From Schistosoma mansoni (Eukaryota > Platyhelminthes > Trematoda > Strigeidida > Schistosomatidae), in the NCBI RefSeq assembly GCF_000237925.1, contig NC_031495.1, positions 36,239,511 through 36,303,510 of the forward strand: a stretch of DNA of 64,000 bases. The letters are read 5' to 3'. The notes beneath the pieces were generated by a model. The model saw only the letters and a program-made list of their open reading frames with translations, was not told the origin of the DNA and made no database searches. Made by a program: the position numbers and the translations under genes. The number at the start of each line of letters is the position of its first letter. Position 1 is the first letter of the stretch. Positions 12,701-24,954 of this stretch are shown here, one piece after another.

Positions 12701-13709
12701 TGCAGAGTCTTCTGTTGGAACTCAGTAATAATGCCAGGATGTTTGGGATGCGTTTCTCCCCATCCAAATGTAAATTGTTACTCCAGGACTGGCCTGCGTC
12801 AACACCTGAACTAAGGATAGGGAGTGAAGTAGTCGAACGCGTGGACAACTTCACTTATCTTGGAAGTCTGATCAGCCCTAATGGGTTGATGTCTGACGAA
12901 ATCTCAGCACGGATTGGAAAAGCTCGTCTAGTTTTCGCCAACTTACTTCACCTATGAAGAAGGCGAGATATCTATTCATCAATTAAAGGACGAGTATACT
13001 GCGCAGCAGTTCGTTCTGTTCTACTTTACGGCTGTGAAACATGGCCATTAAGAGTAGAAGTTACTCGTAGGTTACTAGTATTTGACCACAGATGTCTTAG
13101 AAATATTGCTCGCATCTGCTGGGATAACCGGGTAAGTAATAGTGAGGTTAGACGCAGGGTATTAGGGATTGATGGTAAATCAGTTGATGAGATCATGAAT
13201 CTTCATCGACTGAGATGGTTAGGTCACGTGTTACGTATGCCTGAACACCGATTACCACGACGCGCAATAATGACCAGTGTAGGGGATGGTTGGAAAAGAG
13301 TTAGGGGCGGCCAAACCAAAACATGGCATCAGTGCTTGAAGTCACTAACTTCTAGTCTGAGCCGTGTTGGTAAATGCAGACTACCTGGTTGGGGTCCGCG
13401 TGACTATCGTAACCAATGGTTGGAAACTCTGGGTGACATGGCTCAGAATCGATCACAATGGCGTAGGTGTATACACTCTTTATCTTCCCTTAAACCTTGA
13501 GATTAAAATTGCTTCATAACTTTTTTCCTTCCTACACTATATCCTTATATACAACCTTTCTTTATATACTACCACCACTAAATTAATTACTTCTATGGAT
13601 CCGGTGTTCATCTTGTTGTGCTAACGAGGTATGGCAACTTTGACCGATGCATATATGTGCCTGGTCTTGCGTTGTCGCTGACCGACTGACTGACTGTCGC
13701 TAGTGAGAC
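9773..13709 (+). mobile_element. Full-length LINE (family A) with 16-nt target-site duplication
   Basis: The direct repeat CTGTCGCTAGTGAGAC occurs at 9773-9788 and 13694-13709 and brackets an element of about 3.9 kb. Inside are a GC-richer 5' UTR (9789-10440), an AP-type endonuclease (LQIGAFNVRTLSQIGQQ, near 10500, to GDFNAQ near 10985), and a reverse transcriptase (GRAAGPDGLAPEVF near 11970, FLDLKAAFDSVDRE near 12350, GVRQGCPLSPFLFNF near 12525, LEYADDIVLF near 12655). The C-terminal LRWLGHVLRMPEHRLPRRA block is near 13205, followed by a 3' UTR and a (CTGA)n tail. The single long frame is interrupted by stops at about 10948, 11161, 12409 and 12955. The element is therefore complete in extent but dead. 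It is RTE-like or a near relative; the clade is not settled. It is the best reference copy for the other family A pieces here. Confidence 0.92.
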
Positions 13710-13804
13710 TAGTATAATACCAATATTTCAACGTAGTGTTAACTCCTAATCAAATTTACTGAAACACAACACTTCGAAATGTACAACAGGATCCCGATGT
13801 ATCA

Positions 13805-14638
13805 TTGCGCGACAAAACCTATGTTGCTATATCAGTAAAGAAACCAGTCAGCGTCAATTTCACAAGCAAATTCTCAGGTGAAATACATAAATCCATTTTG
13901 TGTGTTACACAATGTAAAACCGCCGGGAATGTTAAAAAAGCTCAATCTTATCAAATGTTATTGTTTCAATTACCTCATGTAAAGGATGTCATGACGACGA
14001 GATACGTTTTCCACAGAACGATTAAAATTCCAACGTACATTCCAAAATATCGTGTCTAAAATTTATGCAATCTATTTTTGAGCTAAAGCTTTATTTCACT
14101 TGTAGTAAAGTTTCCCAAATGATGAACAATTTGCTTCGCGTACCAAAATGTAAAAGTACCATGATCAAAATCAGACAAATGTTCTTTGAGTACCATTATC
14201 ATACTATGTTAGGTCATTTCTCGAGTACTTTGAGCTATCAATATTTACGCTATGAACAACCAGGAAGTCTCACTTGTCTTCACACTAACATCATAAAAAC
14301 TTTCTCTTTTGATCTGTTATTATCCCGTATTAATAACACTATCACCCACAATTTTCATACAACTTCCGTAACCATTATTGAAGATTTAGATCTACGGAGT
14401 ATTACTACTGATCTACTGAAGCCACATTTCAAACTATACATTGAAAATTACAATGTTCGAAAACATTATTAGACCGAATACAGGACGAGTATTCAACCGA
14501 GAATCTACTATCTTGAGAGATGAGTATATAAGCGAAACAGATCTATTGAGAGAACTGCCTTTATTTTGTTTCATGAGTACGTTTTTCTTAGGCAATGAGA
14601 TAAAGTTTAAGCGTAGCTATTCACTGCAATCATTATAA
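13805..14638 (+). pseudogene. Unrecognised coding-like stretch (three overlapping frames)
   Basis: Three consecutive + strand open frames (13805-14059, 14065-14472, 14441-14638) tile 830 bp with almost no gap and look protein-like in composition, for example MTTRYVFHRTIKIPTYIPKYRV then LRYEQPGSLTCLHTNIIKTF. Successive frames are shifted against each other, as expected of a decayed single-exon copy (processed pseudogene or element gene) or of exons without clear splice sites. I do not recognise the protein. It sits between two family A LINE copies. It may also be chance openness. Confidence 0.35.
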
Positions 14639-14830
14639 ATCTGCTTGATTATAGAGATAGATATATCAAATAAACATAGCTTATAGCTTCAAATATAACC
14701 AGAACTTGTTTGGGTTGAAGCCTATTATATTTGAATAGTCAGCGTATTTACTGCTTGCACCCCTGAAAGAACGTAATTGTTATTAAGGAAGGCATGGTAG
14801 AAAATAAACCCAAATATATATTTCCCAACT

Positions 14831-17582
14831 GTAGTCGCTACTTTGACTTCGTGGTCGGGCTTGCTTATCGTGATGACTCAACCAAGCTATATTGGCTGGA
14901 AAACATGTTCCTATAGGTCTCATCATGTCAAGTTGGTTAGTTGGAGAACGGTAGGACTAAAGGCAGGCAGCAACTTGAGACCCGAGTGCGAAGTCATAAT
15001 GCTAACTGTACAGAGGTGTGACAGCAATAAGATGTTTTACTCGGACAATGAGTATTTGCAGCGATGCTGCCTTCTTACAACGAAAGGAAGGGGTTAGAAA
15101 AGGTCGGTCCTAAAAATCTCACCCTATGGGTTTACGTCTCTGGCAGTAAGGTGCGGAACTAACACATCAATAGCCCGTGCGCAGCCGACCTCAAGCAGTT
15201 TTCTCTTTGGCTCTGCGGTTGCGCTCCCAGATTGTTAATACCGATACTTATTTGGGTTATTTATTAGGTCCGCCCTCACACCTTTCTCAGCATTCGAGAT
15301 CATTTTGTTAACTACCTCTCAGTAATTCTTCCATCCCCTCAACTAACTCTTCTCATATAACTTAATCACCACATGCCACTATTGCTCATGATTTGAGCTC
15401 GCGAAATGTTATTCCTGGTCTCCTAAAACCTCACTCTAAACTAATGTTAGAGCCTTAAATGTCCGAATATTGTGCTAGATAGAGCAACGCACTTCGTTAG
15501 CTAGGACTCTAGAATCTTGCTCCATCGATGTATGATGCGTTTCCGAAATGCACATACAGGACCTAAGTACAGTTATTCATGTGACCTCACCTTGTCAATA
15601 TAAAGAACCGCCACGACTTGCCCTTCGAGTATCTGGAGACCCTACCAACACTTCCTGCGACATCGCTAGTATAGGTTTAGCATTATGTCCAAAAGCAGAA
15701 CAGGTTCTGTTATACTGGATTCTAATAGACAGTCGTTTGTACACTGTCCGACTAAACGGGGCAGTAAGAACTCTAAAAGATAGGGATACACGTCGTTGTC
15801 TCTGCCTACACTACCACTGATTGCAGCTCGGATGAAATCAAAGATGAATTTTGTAGAAAGCTATCCACATCCCTTCATAAAGTTAAAATGCTCTGGTGTA
15901 GAAATAGTGGCAGGTGATTTCGATGTACAAGTAAACTAAACCAAACCGAAAGGCGCTTAGGCGGATCTTATGATGTTGTGGCTAAGCGAACAGATAATGG
16001 TGAACTTCTGTTACAACTATGCTCAAATAACAGTCTATTTCTGGCAAACACCAACTTTGAACGTAAGAAAAAACCTTCGTCCGAGGTGACCCCCAAAATA
16101 AACCACAGAAATAGGTCACATTGCTAATACCACATTACCCATCGTTGGAGGGGCTCTATTGAAGACTATCGCACACCCCAGACCACATGTTTAGACTCGG
16201 ATCATGCTCTAGTTCGAGCACGTATTTGTCTGTCTTACTGGAAGTAGGAAAGCCGCAGCAAGAAAACCTCTTATAATCCAACTTAATGATGAAAAAGTTA
16301 AGAATATATTTCAGGGACGACAAGAGGAGTTAATCGACAGTGAAAGTGATGTCTACCCTGAGGTAGCTTGGAATGATATCTAAAAAGCTGTGGGGACGGC
16401 AGTGATATCTCTTGGTAGCTTAAACCAAAAGGTTCGGAAAAATCAGTGGATTTAAGCGGCGGCAACAGCACCGATAAATGCTAGGAACCTCATCCCGTCT
16501 GGCTCCGGACACGATGAGGAAGGGAGGAAGTATAAAAGTAGGCTGATTAAAAGACTATGTAGGGATCGCGAGCAGTAGTGGGGTAGCTAAAGCAGAAGAG
16601 ATGGGAAAAGCAGCAGCGGTAGATAACAGAGGACAATTGTTCAGACCTATCAAGGAAACAGGTATTAAAAATCCGGCTGTTAGTGAAACTATCTCCGAAA
16701 AAGCTGAAACCATTATTCACTCTGAATCCAGATTGAATCGATGAACACAACAATTTAGGGGACAGTTCAACTGGCCTTTAGCCACACTTCACTCACCCAC
16801 TATCTCCAAGCAACCTGAATAGGAAATTAATGCAAGTCCTCCAACTCTTAATGAGGCTGGAAAGGCTATGGGTAATCTAAAGCTCGGAAGAGCAGAAAGG
16901 TTTGACGAACTAACCCCTGGGAGTTTTAAGGATAGTGGCCCAGTTTTAGCAGTTAGATTAACCGAGGCATTAGCTAAAATATGGGGATTGAACGTAATTC
17001 CATCTGATTGGTCTCGATCATTTGTCCCAGTTTATAAAAAAGAACAAAAGTTCCCTAGTGACAATCACAGAGTAATCAGTTTAACTAATATAATGTCTAA
17101 AATATTAGCCTCAATAATACTTTGATGTCCAACAAGAGCTCTTGAAGAGAAAACCCGGAAAACTAAGCTGGTTTCAGACCTAGACGCGGCTGTATAGACC
17201 AAATACTCATACCTCGGGAGATTCAGGAACATAGGCATACTTTTCGACGTCCGACTATAGTTGTATTCCCTAGCCTTAAAGCGGCATTCGACTCCGTTGA
17301 TCATGAGGTTCTGTGGAAGTGTTTGATTGAAAGGCGTACCAAAGAAGTACACTAACCTCGTACAGGCTCTCTACTCGGACATTACTGGTCGAGTCAGAGA
17401 TTTTAGGGAACTGTGATCGGAATTGGTTACTTCAAATGGTGTTTGCTAGAGTAGTCTGCATTCTCCATCTCTATTTAACTTTGTTATGGATATGTTTGTG
17501 GAGACACTTTCATCGTCTGACTTTTCAGGAATTGGTTTTCCACCAGGAAATTCACTTGTTGACTGACTAACTGACTGTTAAT
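14831..17582 (+). mobile_element. LINE family A, older copy, 3' part lost
   Basis: Follows the copy at 9789 from the 5' UTR (GTGGTCGGGCTTGC) through the endonuclease (LRVSGDP near 15630, RLNGAVRTLKDRDTRR near 15750) to the RT (GNLKLGRAERFDELTPGSFK near 16868, then a PTIVVFPSLKAAFDSVDHE-like block near 17260 and the LFNFVMDMF region near 17480). It breaks off just before YADD, where a short CTGACTAACTGACTG tail is joined directly at 17560-17582. Many stops and frameshifts show it is older than the 9789 copy. Confidence 0.85.
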
Positions 17583-17774
17583 CATTTATTACAGATTAGT
17601 ATTAACAAACAAATATAGTTACCAAAATATATAAGTGCATGAAGCTTACGTCAAAATGAGTACACTTCGGTTATACTCCCTAGTATACTATCAAGAATAA
17701 AAAACAAAGTAGATTTGATTCATTATTTTTAATATGTTTCTGGTGCGAAACGTCTTACGCATGTTTTTTTTAAA

Positions 17775-17975
17775 ATTTATTTATTTGAGCACATAAATAT
17801 TGATACAAAGGAATACCGAATACATATGCGCCACACAAATTCACTTGATTTGTGCTCGCCGCGAGAAGGCAGTGAGTAGGACTTCCCTGGCAGTGGCTGT
17901 ATACGCGTGGCCATGCGAGAGCGTTTGGAGAGGGAGTGTGGACTTTTCACACCCTTGGCCGTATCAGGGCACAGG
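17775..17975 (-). repeat. SINE-like repeat, copy 3, internally deleted
   Basis: Both ends of the roughly 500-bp family are present, but the middle 300 bp are missing: the tail and CGCCACACAAATTCACTTG block (17775-17850) is joined directly to CTCGCCGCGAGAAGGCAGTG (17856 onward). The 5' end lies near 17975. Confidence 0.75.
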
Positions 17976-18169
17976 GAGCCTTATGAATGTGAGTCTATTA
18001 AATTTGATTAATTTACTACATGGTCGATAAGAATGCATGTAAAAAAAGAAATCTGAAGTAATGGTCATACAGTGAATAAATTGAGCGATAACACTTTGTT
18101 GTAACGGAATAAAATGTATATAATCAGCAACAAATTCACCGAACATGAATTCTCAAATAAACAGAATTA

Positions 18170-18175
18170 TTTATT
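18170..18175 (-). terminator. Poly(A) signal of MFAP1
   Basis: AATAAA on the minus strand, about 112 nt after the MFAP1 stop codon and the first canonical signal downstream of it. Confidence 0.55.
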
Positions 18176-18286
18176 CGCATCAACTGTGTACATACTTGTG
18201 GATAAAAAAGACGAAAATCAGTGAAAACAGGAAAATTTGACTTGCTGTTTCGTTAAATATATGTACAAATTATCATAATCAAGGTG

Positions 18287-21200
18287 CTATCCCGTCTTTT
18301 TCTTCTGTTTAGATAAACCGGGTTTCGAGAATATTTGTTTAAATCCTCCACCGTGAGTTGACTGGAACTTCATATTTTGTGGATTGGTTGTTGACCATGG
18401 TGAGTCGAATACAGTTGTATCTTGATCAACCAAATGTGTATACTTAGTCCGGCCAGCACGACCAAAGTTCTTAACCTAAGTAATAAATATAAGATTACAT
18501 TTAAAACGCATTTAATTCTCTCTATCGACAAGAGAGATAGTATGATTTAGCATCTAACACAGTAAAAGTACAAAAAGCTCGTCTTACACCGTCTCATTTA
18601 TGCCATCCATATACCTTTAAGAATTGGCGTCTAAAGGGCTGAATTATCACTATAGAATTATGTACATATAACAGGTATTTTGTGACTAACACATTCACTT
18701 CATCAATCTTAACTCTCTACCTTTTCATCTCCACTGTTCTATATTTGTTTAGGTTTAAGCTGCTTTCATTAATATCATTATGTGCTAGGTCCTATAGTGT
18801 TCACGACTAACCCTATTTTTTGGGGAGGAGGTATGATATAAAGAGACAAGATATTCCCTTTACACTGCTAAACCATATTCAACACGGCATCATGCACTAG
18901 CATCTCAAATAAAGGTAAATGCGCAAGTTGGGTGTTAACATAACAGTTGTAGAAAAATTTAATGAATACTAGAATCACTAACTCTGAATCTGCTGTTATT
19001 CTAGTAGTCAATCTACTAGCCTGATCAATGTTGTTAATTTAAATACATCTGATTTGACGAAACGAAATAAAAGAGGGGTTCGAATCATGATTTTATGAAA
19101 TAAAGATATCAACCGCATAATCAGATTTCGAGGGTCCCAAGCGAATTATTCTGGAAACTAAATCGTGTTTTGTCCTAGCATAATATCAATTTGCAATCAA
19201 TATATAGTGAACAGACACGTAATATACCAAGAATGGAATATATCCATGAATGATATTCAAGATGAACATTCTTGACGAACAAAACCACGTTGATAATCAA
19301 GTGGTAGTTAGGCATCATTAAGAAACGGCCACTTATCGTTAGGGAACTAAATACAATAAAATAGGTATAGACATTGTCTCAAAATGATTTACATACGTAA
19401 CTGCTACAGAAGTTCTTGATTATTAATGTGACATTTCTCCTACATCTTAATTAATAATCTCATTGAACTTTTTTCTTCTCAACATGTCACAACATTTTAC
19501 TATCGTTTAACTAACGAACCATAAAACACTATGGGTTTCAAAGTATACCTCTTCTTCTTGAATAGTAAAATGTTTGGTTAAAGATTAATTTACTCAAGAT
19601 TGTCCATAACAATTTTATAATGCTTTGAATACTTCCTAGTAGAATTCAGTCCTAACTTTCAGTCAGTCAAGGTAATAGCCTTTCAAAAAATAAGTATTGA
19701 TGAAGACCAATTCTTTTGTCACTGACCTGCATAACAGTAGGCAACTTTGTTTTGTCAAAATGATCTTCCAGAGTAGGCTGTGTAAAGTCTTGTTGAAACA
19801 CTTTATCCTCCAACGAAGTAACATAGAAAGCTCCCCGATGGAAGTACTTCTGTAAAAACTTGTATTTTCCTTTAGCTGTTTTGTTGGTGATAACTTTTGG
19901 ATTTCTTATAAATTCTTCACGTCGTTGTTCATCAGTCATATTACGAATTCGCTCAATCTAAAATGATGAAATAAGCTCTGTTTAGTTAGGAGACATTGTT
20001 TACAACACTATAATAGTCGAAGTTGACTTTACAAACTACTTGAACCAACTTTCGTAAACCGAACATTTGAGAAAATAAGACAAATTATAAATATTTTTAT
20101 GTCATAAGGTAAAATTTATTATGAGCATATATTATACAGTTTGAAAAAATGACTACGTGAGTTGAGCACTGAACAAACAAATAATCATCAAGTATAAATA
20201 AGTTGCATGTTTTTACCCATATATTTAGCTATGAAATAGAATCCCGTTCATTGTTGTTTGGTTACATCGTAATACACTGCTGACACACAAACATCTCACA
20301 AAATTCATACTTACCAATATAAATTTCTGTATGGTCTAGAAAACATGTGTGACTAAGTGACTCTTAGATACATATGTCCATAAAAACTTAGCATGTCAGA
20401 TAGTAAATACAGTTGTGGTTAGCCATATGAGATACTATTAATAAGGTCCACATCATGGATGGAGGATTTAAAATAATTTATCATTATTCAGTACCTCCTC
20501 ATACTGATCGAACTCATAACACAAATGAAGAACTCTGACAGAAGATTGAAATGCATATTAGTCAGATCGTTATGTATAACACAGAAAAACGAACCGCCGC
20601 AAAAATATACGCTTGAATGAAAGATAAACGATCAAACATCTTACATACAACAATAAAGTGATTAGGTTAAACCAACTAAAAACAATAAATGAAATTAACA
20701 GGATATTAGAAACATACATTAATCCATACAGTGAAGTTTTAAATTAAGACTACTTTTTTCACGTTTTATTTGAACATAATATGCCCCTCATAAGTAAAAA
20801 TCACGGTTACAGTAAGAACTGTCATAAAGCTGCCTAGATCTTTGGTTTAAAAGTAATTGTAAACCAGAGAAATACGCACACATAAATGAGACTAGCAATC
20901 ATACGTGACTTGCGTCAAAGCATAAACAGTCTCAAATTTTAATAGAGCAATTACATGCAAATTTATAAAAACCATTTCTAAGTGTATTGTATGTATTTTA
21001 AAGGTGTGGAACTGACAAAGGATTAAAGGAGAGAGTGAAAATCTCAGATCATAATCACCCGATGACCCACAAATTAAAGATGTATACGAAGGAAATGTAA
21101 GAATTTCAGTTATGTGACATTAAAAAGTGGCGTCAGAAGCCAAGCCTAAAGCTATGTAGAGTGCGTTATAGTGTGTGAATTATAAACACACATCAGGGAA

Positions 21201-24200
21201 TGTGAAAGACAAAGCCAGTCAGTCAGTCGAAAGCATAGTACAAACTGAAACACATGTATATCGGCCATATCACAGCAGAGGGTTGGATATCGAACGATTC
21301 AAAATAGTATTAGTATCGATGATAACGAAAAGTAGTAAACATGAAGGATGTGGTTAGAATGGGGATGTGTGAAATAATACTGACACTCAAGATCAAAGAC
21401 AAGATAATTGATGAAAACACCTGCATCACTAAGACCCAATCTAACCAAAATTTTAGTTGTCTCCGATGACAGTTAGAGAATAACATACTTACTTCAGCCT
21501 TTTCTTGTTGTGCTGCCTCCCGAATCTCACGTTCTCGTCGAATACGTTTAAGTTCCCTAACCTTCCATTTTTCATATTCCTCTTGTTCCGCTTGAGGATT
21601 ACCTTGACCTTCATCAGAATCTATTGCGTCAAGAGCGTCTTCAATTGCGTGAGCTTCTTCAGCTTCACGGCGCAGTTCTGCTTCTAGTAGCTAAATGGTC
21701 AATGTCAATAATAAAAACAACTGTGAGAAATTAAAATAATGTAAAATAAAATTCATAAAATGTTGACCTTAATCCCTTGTTCGTAAACTAAGCTCCGCTA
21801 CTCCTACAAATGACACCATTTCTCCTAGTGATGGATACCATAAATAACCATACTTCTTCAAATTAATTTTAAAGTTACCAAATGGGTGTAACTCGACAAA
21901 AAACTGCAGGACAATAATTTTCTATATCTAATCAGCAAAATTTATTTGTTCCTTGGTTACTATTTTTGAACAGAAGAATTTTAATGAACGAAACATGGAC
22001 TAAAGTTAGTTTAAACCGAGTAAACTATTGAAATATTTTGCTAGTCGCATGCAGTCATGAATGTATTCGTTTCACCGCACACTTAATTATTTGTGAAGCA
22101 AGAAATCCTGAAAGAATTTGATACGCCTCAAGCACCTCCTTACAAATAAATACTGTAAGATATATAGTGAAAATGGAATATGTTGACACTTCCTACAAGT
22201 GATCGAAAGTAGAAGACTCTATACTTAGATTTTCAATTCAGTTCTCCTTATGTTACGAACAACTATTTTAAGTCTCCATAAATACCTCAGATTAGAAACA
22301 TAAAATTATTTGTGTGTCAAAGATACTAGGTAAACAAAGTTTAAGGTACATTTAACATAAAATGAAAAAGTAATAATCGAGTGATATTACCATCTTATGA
22401 TATAAACTAGATTTAGAAACATGGAACAATATACCCCGAACGGGCATTTACTGCCATACATACTGAAATCTGGCGAGTAAAAAACTTGGGACTGACATTA
22501 GAATATACTCCAATATACCAAAAATATTGAAACCAATATGTCTGGAAGGGTTCAGAAGTTAAACTAACCTTAAGTGTTGTTCTACGACGTTCTTCTGCAA
22601 GTCGTTTAATTTCTGCTTCGGTCTCCTGAGCGAGTTGGTCTGCTTTATGTTTAGCTTGTAACGTTATTCGATCACGTGCACGTACGAAAACTGGTTTTAA
22701 TTTAGGAGCAACTTCATCATCTGAACTCGTGTACTCCTCTTCTGAATAACCCAATTCATCCTCCGCTTCCACGTCTTCGTGACCAGTATCGTTATATCCA
22801 TCCCCAAAATGTTTTTCTACTTCAGCATTCATTTGAGCAGCCAACGCTTTCTTACGGATAAGCTACATTGAAAGCAGACAAATTAAAAGTAGGATTCAAT
22901 TGTCCACAAACAGTCGACTACTAATAACAACGGTTTGTTTTCTAAACAATTGTGATAGGTGTAAGCCCCCAAACGCCGTAGTACGGCCGAGGGTGTAAAA
23001 AGTCCACACTCCCTCTCCAAACGCTCTCGCATGGCCACGCGTATACAGCCACTACCAGGGAAGTCCTACTCACTGCCTTCTCGCGGCGAGCTGGTTGTTT
23101 ACAAAATCGAGAGGACAAAAGGCGAATGTCCGGCGCTTTAAACGGGTTGGTGGACACGGTGAGTCCATCTAGGGGAGTTGGAAAACACTAATTCCAAACC
23201 AATGTTTCACATGGGCTCCAGGATCCTGAGGGAACAAATGGCTTATGAACCAAGTATTGGTCATCATTGGAGTGCATCTCCTGACGTTGTTCCACTGCCT
23301 TGTGGGTCAGACCTTTAGGTCAAAGGCATTGGGTGTGGCTCCCTAAGGAAACAACCTGTTTCGGTCTGGGCACCCGGGCAGTATCACAACCCTCACAGTG
23401 TGGCGCATAAATATCTGGTGCCCACTTGCAACAATATTTATGTGTTCAAATAAAATAAAATAAAAAAGAGGTATATAGCAACCACCCGTGAAGTTATAGC
23501 CAAGTTAGAAATGAATTGTTATGCTGAGTTATTATAGGTTGATATTATTAGTGTTTAGTCAACAGTGCCATTCTCAATGATATTTAGCTTCCATCCAAAA
23601 ACTCACAGTTTAGTCTATGTACTTTCACCAATACGGATTTTTTTAGATTTATCTTAGAGACTCGCATTAGAGATACCAGTGAAATACTGTGGTCCATTCT
23701 CTATTAATTGATTTTTTTAATGCAAAATATTCTTTCTTTAATTTGATACCTGGTACTTATATTCTCACATGATTTTTGAGAAATGAGCACAACAAATCTA
23801 AAACCAACCTACTTGTTTGCTTTAGAAATACCGAGTTGAAGATATCTTAAATATGGTGATGCGAATTAATTAAATTTGTGAACACGAGTAAAAAGCATAT
23901 TAAAAGGCTTACTTCACGCCTCTTCATTAGTTCCGCTTCATCAACGTCCTCTTCGTCAGCGTCCTCTCCGTTAGAGTTTTGAGGACTTTCCTCACTATAA
24001 TGACCAGATTTTCGGTATTTTTTGTGACGAGTAACCCTATCAGTCTCTTCTTCATCCTCGCTGCTTTGGCTCAGTTGATCCTGAAGAAAAAATTAACAAA
24101 AACCTTATAGAAAAACCATAGAATAAGTAAATGTAAATGGTGTATCTATAGAAGATTTAACAAAGTAAAATCCTAGTATTTACTGCTCAGGGGTAAGTTT

Positions 24201-24923
24201 GGTTTCAGAAAAGGTGTTTCGAAATGATAGGGTTGTAAGTGAATATAAAAACGTCTATTCAAAGTACTTAAAGCCTGCAACCACGCAATCATCGAAAGTT
24301 AGACATCTGAATATGAGGCAGCGATTCTGTAGCACGGTTGATTTTCGGATTGTAAATTAGTGAAGTGTCTAATATTGTTCACATATGACCATTGGAAAAT
24401 TTAGAAAATAACACAATTCATCTTTGCTTTGGGACGACGTTAAACGTTAACAAATATGCAGACCGCAGAGGGCAATGAATATAACTCAGCCTTACAAAAC
24501 TGAAGTGCAGCAAGAGTGCATGTATAAGAGGAATTCAACCATTCTAAACATGTGTTTATGTAGATAAACATATAAATAAAAAAACATAGACAACATTTAT
24601 GCCTACTGACTGGTCTGATCGGTTAAACGAAGTTAAGTGAACGCGTTATGTTTATAAACATAATCCCTTACCTTGGCTCTTAACAATCTCCTGAATCTAG
24701 GGTCAGCTAACTCTTCAGCTGTTGGTTGGTCAGTACCGTCTACTGTCGATTTGGCGTTCTCCTGCCCTCTGAAACGATCTCTGATTAGCCCGGACCGCGA
24801 CGTAAAAGCCTTGATTTCTTCAGTATCATTGATAGTTGGTTCTTCTTCCGACTCAGAACTAGAGCTTGAAGCAAAATCAGGTTTCTTCCCGGCAACGTAG
24901 CGCTGAACCTTAACCTTTACCAT
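18287..24923 (-). CDS. MFAP1: Microfibrillar-associated protein 1 (spliceosomal B-complex protein), complete
   Basis: Nuclear pre-mRNA splicing factor (Spp381/PRPF38 partner in other eukaryotes). Exons in transcript order: 24923-24672, 24080-23913, 22862-22569, 21690-21493, 19957-19727, 18475-18287. All have GT/AG boundaries and all junctions are phase 0, giving 443 aa, close to the human length. The start [17 protein letters not shown] matches the family's first conserved block. Next come an acidic Ser/Glu-rich region with [11 protein letters not shown], then [22 protein letters not shown], a long charged helix ([15 protein letters not shown]), and the signature [55 protein letters not shown]. 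The C-terminus is basic ([12 protein letters not shown]). It lacks the roughly 30-residue N-terminal leader of the human protein. Intron 2 carries SINE-like copy 4. Confidence 0.95.
19958..21492 (-). other. MFAP1 intron 4
   Basis: 1.5-kb AT-rich intron with no recognisable gene or repeat. The other MFAP1 introns, except the one holding SINE-like copy 4, also look featureless. Confidence 0.6.
22960..23466 (+). repeat. SINE-like repeat, copy 4, near complete
   Basis: Full copy in MFAP1 intron 2, antisense to that gene. The 5' end is near 22960 (GTAGTACGGCCGAGGGTG) and the 3' tail is an AAATAAAATAAAATAAAA run at 23448-23466. It is very similar to copy 1. Confidence 0.8.
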
Positions 24924-24950
24924 ATAAAATTGGCCTGAAAGTTAGTAATG
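24921..24950 (-). promoter_or_regulatory. 3' splice-acceptor sequence just upstream of MFAP1 start
   Basis: Read on the minus strand, TTACTAACTTTCAG ends at 24935, eleven bases before the ATG at 24923. It contains an exact ACTAAC branch-point-like motif, a pyrimidine run and AG. It could accept a 5'-UTR exon or a trans-spliced leader. Confidence 0.55.
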
Positions 24951-24954
24951 TGGT

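Noticed and set aside
14065-14472. Mitochondrial ribosomal protein-like gene
   Set aside because: The resemblance was too loose to name; left as unrecognised.
19681-24923. CRISPR arrays or prokaryotic operon structure
   Set aside because: The window is clearly eukaryotic with spliced genes, and no regularly spaced short repeats were seen.
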